The notes: a model not told the origin generated them from the letters alone. Positions 46,183 to 59,041 are shown, numbered from the stretch's first letter. The stretch: DNA of 64,000 nt from Dioscorea cayenensis subsp. rotundata (GCF_009730915.1 NC_052477.1:29522420-29586419), one strand, 5' to 3'. Program-made: numbers and translations.

Positions 46183-48663
46183 TTAAGCATCAGCCAGAAG
46201 TGTAGCACCAATGCCGGCTTCTTGATTGACCTTGCATACATGAATAGCAGCACAGACGTCCGTTGTCTCCAGATATTTCTCGATATCAAACAATATCAAT
46301 GGACCGTAGTGGAAGACGATCTTCTTGCACTGCAAAATAAGGAAAAAGGTTTATAAGTATAAGACCCTTTTTTTGGGAATGAATGTGTAAGCTGATCTAA
46401 AGGAAGTTTTAATACATCGTGACAGATTCCCTTTGCAAGTTCTCACCTATATTTTGTATTGTAATATTTGGGTATCGTGTAAATCTACCCGATAGAGAAT
46501 GTAGCACTCACCTCTTGTGCATAATTATCCATTTTGCTGCATGCCTCAGAAGCACCTCTCAATTATCTCCAGCTGAGTAAGTTTAGGAACAACATACACT
46601 TTTGTCAATCTTAGATTCAGTGCATGAATTATCTTCTTCACAAATTAAACAAATAGTCTACAGGTCAAAGAAAATTTTTGAGAAAATTGCTCGCAAACTC
46701 TTGTAAAACCGGATAATTATTAATATACCTTCATAAAATCATATTTACTTGTATACATCCATAAAACATTCCTACTTGCTTATATATATCTCTAATTGAA
46801 AAACAACTCGCAGATTTTATGAAAATATATATTGATTTTTGTTTTTATTCCTTATTTTTTCGTTTTATAAAATGAATAAAGAGTAGAGGGTTAAAACTAG
46901 TTTTATATATAAGATTTTTAGTTGACTTTTTGGTCCTGAGAGTATATAAGTAAATAAGCATGGAATGTAAAGATATATAAACAAATGTCATTTATATAAG
47001 GATATACAAGCGATTTCCCATTTTCATAAAATCTACAAGTTGTTTTTCAACTAGAGAGATATATATCAGCAAGAATGTTTTATGGAGGTATACAAGCAAA
47101 TATGAATAAAGAGCAGAGGGTTAAAACTAGTTTATTTTCTGTAAGATTTTTTAGTTGACTTTTGGTCTGACAGTATATAAGTAAATAAGCATGTTATGTA
47201 GAGATACATAAACAAACGCTCATTTATATAAAGGTATACAAGCACTTTCCCATTTATGAAGGAACAAGGAAGTGAAAAGACCCGAATATTTCTTGAGGAT
47301 CAAGGGCATTTCCACAGTAACATGCTGCAAGTGAGCTTCCAAGTTAATTTTAAAGGGTAACTCCCAATCAGAAAACATTATGCTACCTAATAAGATAGAA
47401 AGCAAGAAGAAATCATGTCGGCTTATATGAGTAAAGTTCTCTTAGTAAATCGAGGAGGACAAGGAATATCATTATTAATCATATGGAAGATACCAATCAA
47501 AATGCAATCTTGAGCTAAAAATAAGACAAAAACTCATAGTTTTGTTCTGAATTTTACATGCTTGCAGCCTTTTTGAGATAAAAAGCGGAGAAATATTGAA
47601 ATACCTGTATGTCAGGATCTGTCAGTTTGGTAAGAACTTCAACAACAAGATTATGGCAAATTTTGCAGGGGCCATCATGATTTGGAAGGCGCAAAGAAGT
47701 CATAATCTCACAGAGCTTGACTTCTTCACAGAATTCTTTGGTTGTATCTGACTAACCATGACAAAGAACATGGGGTACATAGTAATCCACCAACTCAAGA
47801 CACTGCCAAAGTCATCAGAAGAGCTTTTTAGAACATTCAGCAAACATGGCAAAGGCATACAAGCATGAGAAACCGGCTTTTAAGTACCTGATGCTTGAGA
47901 GAAAGCTTGGAACAAACATGATGGAGGCCATTGATGATCATAATCTGAGTTTCATTATCACTAAGATAAGATAAAAGTCTGGACTAGCAAAAATCTTCAC
48001 AGAGTGTGCATATTTGTCCATTTCTTCCAGAACCATTCAGTTTTACTCAGTGTTGTCATTTTGTGATCTACATTAATAAATGGAAATGAAGATGGATCAC
48101 CAGTTTTACACCTCAAAAGTTTACAAAAAATATTGAATTCCTATTCCAAACCCTCCTACATACTTACAATATATTATGTATATATATATATATATATATA
48201 TCTGAAGATGGTAATGCAACAAATAAGATCAAGAATCAACTTAAATAAGGAGCATATGAAATCAGCTAAGACTAAAAAGAAAAATGTCAACTAAACAAGG
48301 ATATAGGGTAAGAAGAAAATTATAGGGATATTTTCCAATATATAACTTTGGCAAACTGGCTGAAACAACATAGATGATTGTCACAGACATTATAGTCAAC
48401 CTAAACTCAGATATCACCTCAAAGACAAATTTTGTTGGCAAAGTTGATAACTTTCCCACAAAAAATAGAAAATTGATTGGCAGACAATATTCAGAAAACG
48501 ACAATTCAAGCTGTAACACAACACATCGTAACTATTTGGTTCACAAAATTACCACAAAGATCAGCTCACCATTGATTTCCAAAATCCCTAGATTTCCAGA
48601 GACTGCATTGAAACATCCAATTAGCAACAAAAACAGCAGCGAAATACCATGCCTTGAAACCAT
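46183..48663 (-). CDS. Saposin B-type domain protein (prosaposin-like), five coding exons
   Basis: Small secreted or vacuolar protein with two saposin-B domains, which in relatives bind lipids. Reconstructed by splice phase on the minus strand: exon 1 48663-48570 (signal peptide MVSRHGISLLFLLLIGC...), exon 2 48045-47888, exon 3 47802-47605, exon 4 46572-46512, exon 5 46329-46183 (stop TAA). All introns have GT-AG ends and the phases join. Domain 1 has CTLCEDF, SYLSDNETQ, VCSKL, CLELVDYYVP and EFCEEVKLC. Domain 2 has CKICHNLVVEVLTKLTDPD, then a Cys in exon 4, CKKIVFHYGPLI and DVCAAIHVC. Expected length is about 218 residues, the plant family norm. Exon 4 is 61 bases where 60 are needed, and exons 2 and 3 each carry compensating one-base shifts, one making an apparent TAG. 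Probably functional with consensus errors. Confidence 0.85.
46725..47255. mobile_element. Foldback/MITE-like repeat inside saposin intron 4
   Basis: Two direct copies of about 150 bp (46873-47022 and 47104-47253) begin GAATAAAGAG.AGAGGGTTAAAACTAG and end TATACAAGC..TTTCCCATTT. The piece 46725-46825 (CATAAAACATTCCTACTTGC) is the inverse of 47025-47098 (GCAAGAATGTTTTATGG). The mixture of direct and inverted repeats is typical of a foldback element or nested MITEs. Confidence 0.6.
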
Positions 48664-48764
48664 TGAACCTGACAACCATGAGAAAGTCACATCAAGCATG
48701 AAAGGGAATCAGAATAATCATCGAAAGAGATAGCAAAAAGATGAACCAGAGGGAAGGAAAGAGA

Positions 48765-48768
<4 letters not shown>

Positions 48769-48795
<27 letters not shown>
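48769..48795. repeat. (GA)n microsatellite in the saposin leader region
   Basis: About 14 GA units on the plus strand, so CT in the sense of the saposin gene, upstream of its ATG. Such CT-rich leaders are common in plant core promoters. Confidence 0.85.
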
Positions 48796-48799
<4 letters not shown>

Positions 48800-48959
48800 C
48801 CACGGCCTCTCTGCTTGCGCTCTTCTCCCCCAAATTCTTTGTCGTCTCTTCTGGTTGACCCTGATGTTATGGAAGGAGGAGACGAGTTGTGGGCCGTACG
48901 ATCACCTCGAGATCTGGTCTTGTTTCCGATCTAGAGACAATCGTACGGCCAAGGATTGA

Positions 48960-49604
48960 CATGGCTGGAAAATTTGCTTGCAGACCTCCACAAAAGTGCG
49001 TATTTTGAAATTGCGCGTTTGGATATGTTCTTTCGTGATTATTTTTAAAAATAGTTTTTTTACATATATATCCCTTGTAATTCAGTAATTCACTTAATTA
49101 TGTATTTACTGTTTAATAAAAACACATATCCTATTAAACTTATTTTATTCGTTACATATAAAAATGGATGAAAATGATGGATACTTAGATTTATTTTAAA
49201 TTTTGTCTTGTTTTATATGTCTCATTTTTTACCATGTTGGCATGCCACTTTAATCATTGATTGTATTTATTCTTCTGGTAGTTGTTGAGCAGATTGATAC
49301 AGAAATTCAATAACATGCACGTCCACAGCACTTATGATCATTCATAACACATTAACACAGTACACGCACAGAACAAATCATCTAGAATGAATTAAGTAAA
49401 ACAATTCACTTGACATAAACAAATAGCCTAATAAAATCCCTAAACTCATTTGTCAACAATTGATACAAGAATTTAATACAACTCATAACACTGTACATAC
49501 ACATCACATATACGATCTAGAGTGAATGAAGTACAGTAAAACAAACCATTTAACATAAACAACTAGCCTATAAAATCCCTAAAGTCATTGATATACTGGT
49601 CTGT
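48960..49604. other. Spacer with a tandem duplication of about 150 bp
   Basis: Two units (about 49289-49455 and 49458-49596) share TTGATACA.GAAT..AATA, TCATAACAC, TAAACAA.TAGCCTA and AAATCCCTAAA. No gene. It separates the saposin gene's 5' end from the WEB gene's 3' end. Confidence 0.6.
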
Positions 49605-51647
49605 CTACTTTGGGCTGCTGCAACTCTGCTTCCTCTTCTTCTTGTTTTTCTTGCTTTGATTAGCCAATATAATTGATCCTACAAAGCCGAACTTCTTTCT
49701 CTTTGCAGAGGACTTCTTCTCGTGAGTCCTCGGCGGAGAAATGACATTCTTATTCAGAATTTGGCCGAGGGAAACCTTCAGCTTAACATTAGTATTCTCC
49801 TGAATTTCCAAGCCATGATCTTCAGGGCTCAACAACTTTCCTGCTAAGTATTTGCCCCAATGTCATCACAGCTCTTTGACCGCTCAGGCACGAGCAAACT
49901 CAAACCATTCACGTCAAGCATTCGGGAGTCTCCTTCGATGATGAACTGGTCCTGCATTCTTGAATTTGGTGGAATTAGGAAGAGACCGCCGCTTTCTGGC
50001 CATGCTCTGACCTCCACTTCCCTCAGAGCTTCTTCAACTGCTAACTCTTCCCATGTTTGCAGCTTCTACTCTCTTTAGGGCCTCCTCTAGAACTTTCCGA
50101 CTGGTTTTCACTTCCTTCTTCGCCTCTCCACCCTGAGTAGCAACTCCTGCTTTGACTGATTTGCTTCTTCTACTTTTAGCATAGCTGCTTTCGATTTTCT
50201 TTCTTGATGCTACTTCAGCCTCTTCGGCTTTACGTGTCAGAATGATGTACTCTTCAATCGGAGCGCCACTGCAGAGGAGTTCTGGAGATCTCCGCTCAGT
50301 TATCACTGTTTGTCAGTGCTTTCATCCTCGAGTGCAGAGGCTTCAGCAGCTCGAGCTGCTTCTCCATCTTTTTAGCTGCTAGCCACCTGACTTCTGAGCA
50401 GTCTTCATGCTAGCCTTTGCCTGCCTCGATTTCAGAAGTAAGTTTCGAGACTTCAGATTTAGCAGCCTCAGCCATCTTCTTGAATTGCTCGGTCTCACAG
50501 TTCAATTCTTTGATCTTCCTTGAAATCTCAGACGGATCTAGAGACTGGTTACTTTCCGATCTCTGACTGCTTGAAGCTTCTGTGTTGTTAGGTTCAACTC
50601 TTCTTCCAAATTTGCAACCTCAGCAGTATTTGCAGCTAGTTTCGCCGGGTCTTCTCAAGCATCGACTTCTCCTTCTCTATTTTTACTATTAAGCAATTCA
50701 ATCGAAGATCGAATCCCAGCCAGATCACTAGTTGTCTTGCTCAAACTCACCTTGCTAACTCTCAAATCCATTAAATGGAACCTGGTGATTGCTTTGATAC
50801 ACCGGCATTCGACTCTATCACATCGACCCCGTGCACCAGTATCTTTTGGAAGAACATTCTTTCACTTGGGAAACAGTTTCACCATCGAATCGAACTCCTT
50901 GACTTTTTGCTTGCTTCAGCAGCTTCTTTCTGTAATTTCAGCTTGAGTTCATCAACAATCTTTTTGGTCATTTCCAGCTCTTTTAAAACATCAAGAGTTT
51001 CCTTTTCCTCTCATAATAAGATCCTTCCTCAATTCTGCGCAGCTTGTTCCTTCTGACCTCATGGCATCAGCCCATCAAATTGATCATGTTTCTAATCAAA
51101 ATATATAAGTACATTCAGAAAAACAACTCCAAACAAGCATAGTCAAATAATTCAAATATTCTTATTAACAAACAATTACCATGGAACTGCAATTTTCATA
51201 CCCTACATCAGAAAAACAACATATTCCACTCAAAATGTGAAGACATTATAAAACTAGGCACCATTGCATGCATAAAAATAGTCTCAAGAGTTCAAAGGTT
51301 AACCTAAAATCTCAAGAAAACAATTTCCAAGAAACTGCACATCTACGCAGAATAGCATCATAACAACAAACAAATTCAGTCAAAAATTGAAGACACTAGA
51401 AACCCTAATTAGAAAGCTCAAAATTTCAAGAAACAGCAACAAGTGCAAACAAATACTCCTCAGGAGAGAAAAAGATTCTTGAGCTGCGACTTCCAGGAGA
51501 GCGCTGCCACCGAATCGATCAACAGCCTCTTTCACTGACCTCGAACGGCGCCGAGGTGTCGATCTCCACCCGCCCCGCCGCCCAGTTAAGGTCTTTCGCC
51601 GCCACAGATTCCACGGAAGGGCCTAAAACCTACTCCATTGCGTCCAT
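49605..51647 (-). CDS. WEB-family coiled-coil protein (PMI2/PMI15-like), at least two exons, multiple frame breaks
   Basis: WEB/PMI proteins are cytosolic coiled-coil proteins; WEB1 and PMI2 control light-driven chloroplast movement. Minus-strand exon 1 (about 51647-51457) contains the family opening VEIDTSAPFE then, one frame over, EAVDRFGGSAL. Exon 2 starts after an acceptor at 51092 and includes ETLDVLKELEMTKKIVDEL, KLKLQKEAAEASKK, long Lys/Glu/Ala heptad-like coils, IEEYIILTRKAEEAE, and VLEEALKRVEAANMGRV...EEALREVEVRAWPES. A basic C-terminus (KRKKFGFVGSI, KKNKKKRK) ends at 49605. Frames change many times between these blocks, and TAG follows the first two ATGs (51647, 51638). Because the protein blocks remain well conserved and ordered, either consensus errors or a young pseudogene fits. 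Confidence 0.72.
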
Positions 51648-51659
51648 TTGCGTGATTTC

Positions 51660-52550
51660 GAGAGTTCGTCGACAATGTGGGCGGATTTGGCTAGGGTTTC
51701 AAGCCTGAGAAGAGGAAGTGGAGATGAAAGAGTGGAGTGAGAGGATTGGTGAGAAGAGGGAAAGTAAATAAGAGTTGTAAATATTTGATTTCTTTTTGTG
51801 CTGGTAATAAAATATCATCCGTTGATTGTGCATCCAGATCAGGACTTGTGAGAATCAACGGTTGGATTGTGATCATTAGATACCCGTTGGCTGCTAGCTG
51901 AACGCGAATTACGAGGTGGAAAGACCGTTGCGGTGCGTGGCGCTGTGAGATTTGATTGGTCGAAAAATACCTTTTGAGAATGTAACGTTGAACTTGGACA
52001 CAATTGCTCGTTGAAGGAAAGCAAGCTTTCGTGTGAACACGGGCCCAAGCCTATCATCTAGCCCATTGATGTTAATTATCCTAATGCACAGCTGTTGGCT
52101 AGAACTTCTCTAATATTTATAATCATTATTGATAGTTCTAAGAATTGAGTGGTTTACCCTGAATCCTGAAATTAAAACACAAACTAGAAATTTTAATAGT
52201 AAACAAAATAAACAAGACAGTATATGACATGTTTTGGGTAGTGATTGAATTATCATAATTCAGTATACTAATAACAATTGTATGAGCTATTTCAGTGGCC
52301 AGTCTCAAAATACTAGTAAGGCCTCATATACGCCGTCAAGATGGATTTGTCTTTGATTTCTCGTCTGGGAGGTCTCTTTATAATAACATATTATATACCT
52401 CCATATTCTCATATCTATCATATGTATATAGAAACAGAATATATATAGAGAAAATATTAATAACTCTATATATATATATATATATCGTATTTACAAATAT
52501 AAAAATCGTAATAGATAAAAATAGGGGAGGGTCTCAATAACAATAATATA

Positions 52551-52605
<55 letters not shown>

Positions 52606-52930
52606 CTCTAGCTATGATGACTGAAACGCTGCAAACTAAGTATATTTATTACGTCGATGTTTTCTTGACTAAATACTACCAAAACATGCAATTTGACTGC
52701 CATTTTGTATTGAACTTGGATTAGGTGTGAATAAATATCATAAGCATATATGATGATAGCGACATTGAAATAAGTTTGTACTTTAAAATATTCTCATTAT
52801 ATTGTTTTGAAAATTGCAATTAGTACATTATAATAAATTATATGAAATATGATTTAATTAATTACATACTATTAGAAGGGTTGCATCAAGATATATATAT
52901 ACACACACACATATGTGATGGTTGTATATG
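51660..52930. other. WEB promoter region and AT-rich spacer
   Basis: No gene. A long (TA)n tract fills 52546-52604, and a shorter one lies at 52468-52486. The first few hundred bases are presumably the WEB promoter. Confidence 0.5.
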
Positions 52931-53040
52931 TGTTGGAAGGATTGAAGGTACGGCATTGTGCTCACTGCATGAACCGCAAAGCATGGTATCGTGGTATGAC
53001 ATGTTCATGTACAAGGATGGGTAAGTGTTAGTACTAGGTG

Positions 53041-54480
53041 TATTACCATTAAATAATTATTTCAAAATAATAATAATTAATCAATTATTTAAAATAATAG
53101 CCACTACCAACTCACCGTGTCCCTGGCCTTCCTCTGACCAAACTCCCTCCCAAGATCAATAACACCTAATGTTAATAATATAATAAAAATAAATATCACA
53201 TTTAAAACCCAAAATAAAATACAAAAACAATAGACTTCTATCGCTCCACTCACTCCAATCGGTCAAAACCCGACCAAGACATCATGATCATCCAACGGGC
53301 TTTCAATCGCACTGAACCAGCACCCACTTTAGATTTCAAACACGCTTTAAACCAATCAACCAATCTCAATCCATCGAACTGCTCAGCTGCAATCAACTGC
53401 CTTGCACTGCACGAACAACTCGCCAATCAAAACTCGAACCAGATCAACCAACTCAATCTGTATTCATAAAATCCATCGAACCAATCCCTGGCTCAGCCCA
53501 AAACCCCTAAACACCAAATCAACCGAACCCAAACCCAAACTATTATCCTCAACTCGATCGACTCGCCCCAACTTAACCAAATCAATCTCAACTCAACCAA
53601 AATCACTCAACTGTCACATGGATCCAACCAAATCAATCTTTCAAGTAAACCAACAAATCAATTCAACCATCTTCATTATAACACCTTAATCATCAATACA
53701 TCATCAACTCTAATTAATCAAACCTCAAAACTAATCCTAAGGCGCATGCATGCTATGCGTAATTCCCGGCAACCTCATCTCCATTTCAAGCGATGGACAT
53801 CGAATACAAGCGTTTCAAACAATTTCATACACTCAATTATCTACACACTAAACACGCCAACTCCAAATAAATCATTTTTCATCATCATCCACTCAAATAC
53901 ACACACACATACATTCAAGTATACCAATAACAAATCATCACAATACTTTACCAAACACAGTCTCTCATCCGGCTCCTCCATCGTTACTGCCACAAAGCCC
54001 ATCACGATCACTCTTTCTTTTCATAACTCACTGCATCGTCAGTCAGGAAGAAAACGCAGTATGCAGGGCGAGACGTAAGCATGACACTCACAAGAAGTCT
54101 AGTATTTTTCTCACTCAGCTGACCCACAAATTTACAGTACCAGTCCTCAAACTCACTCTTACAAGTCAGTCCCTGCAAAACTCGCAAAATGGTCCCTCGA
54201 ATTAGCAGTAGTACCTCAAAAGGTCCTTGAAACTATCAAATGGTCCCCAAGTATAACACAATATTTCAAAAGGTCCCTACCGCCTTACCTTTCAGTTCTT
54301 GGTTTCAAAATATTTTTATATCAACTTTTCTATTACTCTTTAACCCAAAATCTTTAAAACTTTTACACTTAAGTCCTTGTTCGTTCTACTTTGGGGTTTC
54401 AACAAGACTACTCAGAAAATTTATCAGAATCGGTAATACCTCAATATATTTTCCAATGTATATGTGAAAAGGCTCAGGAT
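53041..54480 (-). repeat. Fragment of the giant gypsy-like LTR inside the copia 5' LTR
   Basis: Matches the last 1.6 kb of the LTRs at 13866-15469 and 17530-19127, in the same orientation: CATTAAATAATTATTTCAAA at the left, then CACTCCAATCGGTC, GGTCCC..., and a degraded GGTATTACA-like end. It is about 150 bases shorter than its source. Diverged more than the two full LTRs are from each other. Confidence 0.8.
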
Positions 54481-57400
54481 TACGTATTCAGGCTTTTTGT
54501 CTGGAAATTACGCTTTAGAAGATAAAAAGGTGTGAGACCGAATGTTGGTTGGTTGATGCAACATCTTGAAAATTCCTCTCCCACTATCTATTTTACAAGT
54601 TTGTTACATTAGTTTTCATCGCTTCTTTAGAGGCATTTGTACAAACACTAGAATATTCTTCATCTTGACTTACAATCGCAGCGTAGCCTCCGATATGGCA
54701 GCCAACAACAATCCAGCTGATACCTCGCAACTTCCTCTGATCGTGGCTTGGGACACGACTATAGAGGCGGAGTCTTGATGAAGACGTGTGTCTGGTCTCA
54801 AGAATTATGGGACCTTGTAAGTATTGAGACTAAAGATGGCTAACCGACAGTGGAATAAGAAGAAAGATGCCAACTAGTTGAGCATCATTCACAGCCGATT
54901 TGTTTTCGATCAATGAGGCAAAGTCTGGCCCAAATGTGATGATTCAAAATAATATCATGGAGCACCAAGATGCATGGCATCGGTAGGAAGCAGTCCTTAG
55001 GCAAAACTTGAGACCATTCAGATTATTGCTCGAGGAGGGTGTCCATCGTGAATCAAACCGCGGACTAGGATACAAGCTTAGGCAAGAGAGGCGGGCTAAA
55101 GGGAGTCCTGCATCCAAAGTTCGACTTTGTCGTAGCTGAATAGAAGAGATGAAGGACATACAACACTCACACTGGATGAGTTAAGCGGGTCACTACAAGC
55201 TCATGAACTTCGAGTGAATCGAAGTGGAGTAAAGGTCGAGAAAGAGCATTACACGCTAAGTGGTGAGGCCATCGTTTCCTCTTATAACAAAGGGCAACCT
55301 CTAGTTCGGGAAATACATTGGAGAGAGGTCGTAGACCATTTGTTCAAGTAGGGAAGAGGTAGAGCTGGTCGTGGTAGGGCTTTTGAAACAAAAGCAATGT
55401 TCAAGGCTTACTGCAAGAAGTTCTACATGTGAAGGTCATAAGGTCATGAGAGAAGCAACCTGAGAGGGAGTACTCCTATCAATAAGAAAAGGAGGCCAAT
55501 AATTTATTCATGGCTAGTAAGCACTGTAAGAAGCAAGAATTTTGGTCCGGCTTTGTCGATTCCGACGTTTGAATCACATGACCGAGATAGCTTGTTTAGT
55601 TATTCGATGAATCACGTATGGTAAGCGTTAGGGGTAATGGAAAAGAAATGTTGGTGCATGGAGTGGGTACTGTAAGCATTAACACTCAAGGTGGAGAGCA
55701 AAAGCAACTTCAGGGTGTCCAATCTGCTCCTGTTTGGCTCACAATTTACTTAGTGTTGACAATTACTCACTAAGGGTTATATCCGAGTATTTAACCATGA
55801 TGAATGATCATTGGTCACATAAAATAATAGAAATCATGTTATCATAATTCAAAGGACAAAGAAACAATATGTTTCCTCTTTGAATGTCGCAAGTATCGAA
55901 AGCTAAACGTGGCGTAATAACAAGCCGCATAACAGCAGGTAATCGGTGGCACATATCTGGCCGACACCTAAACCACGTAAGCACGCAACTCATGGCTTAG
56001 AAAAGGATGGCATTTGCTTTAACTACGCTAAAGCAAGATAGTGGATCGCGAGAGGCAGGCAGCACACATACTAGAGAAACAACTTTCCCGCTGAGCTGGC
56101 TCCAAGAGCAAAGTCTCAGCTTCCTTCATGCAGAGTCAGTGCTATATGGACCCATGCTGTCCTACCCATGAGTGTAAACTCTTTAGGGTGAGGTCAAGTA
56201 TTTTCTATTTAATTGTTGATGACTATAGCAAAGTGCGATGGCATATTTTCTCAGCAGGATAAGGTGGCGTAGATGGCGCCAGCTTTTGCTCAAAATGGGC
56301 ATTTTCTAGTGTAAATCTCGTAGTCGTATCAACGAACGCCAGTACTTGATCAATCGTGGTCCATCAAACGACATCAGCACAAAACAAGACTTCCTATAAG
56401 GCTCTTACATCGGGGTCAAACCATCCTCAGTAAGCTCACCTTAAGGTGTTTGGAAGTAGCAGATGTAATCAGACTCATTTCACATATGCTCACAAAACTC
56501 GATGAGAAGCCAAGGAAAAGTGTGTGTTCATCGCGTGTACATTAGAACTCTGCAAAGCTTTATAAATCATAGTGGCGAACCGCCTCTTGCAAGAGTTATA
56601 GCGGAGTAGGAGATGTGGTGTTTCGCGTGAAGGTCAGAGGGTGGAGCTCGGGATGCTGGCATATGGGAAGGAGCTAGCAGTCGTCGAGTATCGACGACAG
56701 TCGCGGAGTCCCAAGATGTTCTACATGATACTAAAACGCCGTGGAAATGCCGCAATAGCCGTGAAAGTCTCAAGCCATTCGACCAGCGACGAGAGAATCG
56801 CGGTGTGACGCCTAACGACCAGCCACACCTAGGAAGACCAAAGTTATCGCTCACGATCTACAACATGTACATGTACTTTGCATCGAATATAGCCCACCCA
56901 CGAGTACAAGGAAGCAGCTGAAAGTTCAAGGTAATGGCAAGAGCTGCTGGATCAAATTAACGCAATTAAGAACAATGATACATGGGAGCCATGTGAGTTA
57001 CCAAATGGGAAGATGTTAGGCATATTTATAGTGGATCTTCAAGACAAGGTGTGATATGTGTCCAGGCAACAGTAGTAGCTTTAAAGCAAGAGTCGAGCGT
57101 GTAAAAGCGATATTCTCAACAAAGAAAATAGAGCTACGATGAGAGTGTTTTCACAGCAGGGCTCAAATGAGACCAGAGGCTTATATACTTGCTCGCACGG
57201 CTCATTCAGATGGGAAATGTCAGCCTAGGTGTTAAATCATCTTCTTGAATGGAGAAATTCACAAAGAGAGTGTCGTCAACAATCCTTAAGGGTATGAGAT
57301 CAAAGGAGAAGAACACATGGTCTATAAGTTAAATAGTAAGGCACCAATTTTATGGGCTGAAGGAGTGCACCCAAGGCATGGTATTTCAAATCGAATCACA

Positions 57401-58524
57401 CTGTCAAGAAGAGTGGATCTCGTGGAGTGCAGGAGTGAGCATACTCTCTGGAATAGTAATTAAAGGAAAGAAATGGAGAAGTTCTTTTCGAATCACCTAT
57501 GTTAATGACTATCTTGTATACGCAGCTCTTCTTCCACTCTGCTCAAGACCCAGAAAGAAATGATGGGAACCCTTCAAAGATGCACTCTCACTTAGGGAAA
57601 GCATGAGAGTTACTTCCTAGGATTGCATGGTACGACAAGGTTCAAGTGGTGGTTATCTCATTGGTCAAAGAAAGTATATTGACACTTGTCGATACTGTTA
57701 CAGGAGCAACGACCATCTAAAACCCGTAGAATGACCCATACTCTCACTCGGAACTGGAAGATTCCATAGGAGGCCGACGATGAAGAATTTCAGTAGATCC
57801 AAGTTTGTTTTTAGGAGTTTGATCGAAATTACTTTATGTTACCGCGACACAGATCGGCCAAAACATCGCCTTCGTTGAATTATCTATCAAGGTTCATGAG
57901 TAAACCCAGAGAAAATTCAATCTCGTTGCGCCAAAACGTTGTAAGGCACGGTAGGATCCAAGGATGCTCAGTTTTGGTATTCACTGGAGATGAGGATCGT
58001 TCTCAGTGCTCCCGACAACAACCGAGGGTCTAGAATCGATCGCGAAGAGCACTACAAAAGCGTTGTTGCTCTCGACTCGTCGCTCTAGTGTCATGTCTCA
58101 CTCGATCGGACGCTGGTGAGATCGTGTGTCGTCTCATCAACCACATGGCCGAGGAAGCATTGTCGTTGTAATCACCGCAGCCTACCAAATTGTTTGGATT
58201 AGAGAGAGTCATGCAAGAATGTGGGCGCAGTGTGACAAAGCGCGCACCGCTTTATGCAGTGTGGATAACTTATCAACAATTGCCACTGCAGTGAATCCTT
58301 CACACCATGCGGGAGTGGACAAAGATCGTGAGATGTGAGGTTTGCTTTATTTCCATCCTAAACCTAGGCAAGAAATGAAGCCGAGTGATCTTATCGATCC
58401 AGCGTCTGCTGCGACGTATGAGAAAGCTTGGGTTTACGACATGTCTACCAAGCCCGCCTCGCTGGAGAAGCATCCGATGATGAGGAAGCATCTGTGACCT
58501 GCGGCACTCTTCAATCAAGTGAGG

Positions 58525-59041
58525 TGTCAGCATGGATCGAAGGCACGGTGACACAGAGCTCACCGGGTACGTAGAACCCGCAGAGAGCATGGTGAATCGC
58601 GATGGACCTCGCTCATGTACAAGGATATGGGTATGTAAGTGTTAGGTGTACTCGGGTGTATGTTAAATCCGTAGAAGGAGGTTGAAAAGTTCTATGTATG
58701 GTGAGTATCGACTACCTTTATGTCTCGTGTGTATGTTTGTGCCCCGCCACTGTGGTTGGTAGTAATCTTAGGAACGACCAATAGTTATGGTCATTCTCGC
58801 GTTCGCCCAATGGGGTACTTTCTCTCAGGTTACTTTTTGTCCGAAATTACGCTTTTAGAAGATAAAAAGGTGTGTAGGATCGAATGTCGGTCGGTTGATG
58901 CAACATCTTTGGAAAAATTCTCTCCCACTATCTATTTTGCAAGTTTGTTACATTAGTAGTTTATCGCCTTAGAGGCATTTCTACAAACACTTGTAGTTCT
59001 GCTAATATTCTCGTGAGTATTCTTCTATCTTTGCACTCACA
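58525..59041 (+). repeat. Copia 3' LTR
   Basis: Begins TGTCAG after a purine-rich tract and ends CTCACA. About 180 bases in the middle (58645-58825) have no counterpart in the 5' copy, where the gypsy fragment sits instead. Confidence 0.65.

Larger units (their letters stand above)
52931..59041 (+). mobile_element. Ty1/copia element with two LTRs, 5' LTR split by a gypsy LTR fragment, coding region shattered
   Basis: The 3' LTR (58525-59041) and the split 5' LTR (52931-53040 plus 54481-54672) share the same order of blocks: GTACAAGGAT..GTAAGTGTTAG, GAAATTACGCTTT.AGAAGATAAAAAGGTGTG, GTTGATGCAACATCTT, TCTCCCACTATCTATTTT.CAAGTTTGTTACATTAG. Between them, gag begins at 54694 (MAANNNPADTSQLP). RT-like pieces occur at 56979-57670, including a changed YVND in place of YVDD (about 57499), and an RNase H-like CDN..TIA..NPS piece lies near 58259. 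A purine-rich AAGTGAGGTG precedes the 3' LTR. Stops and frameshifts are too many for function. The RT-before-RNase H content and short LTRs indicate copia. Confidence 0.8.

Noticed and set aside
52546-52604. Long TA tract as a possible origin or scaffold attachment region
   Set aside because: Simple (TA)n runs are scattered throughout this window; nothing else supports a special role.
55000-58600. Many 60-95 codon ORFs suggesting a cluster of small genes
   Set aside because: They fall inside the shattered copia interior and match no common start or regulatory pattern.
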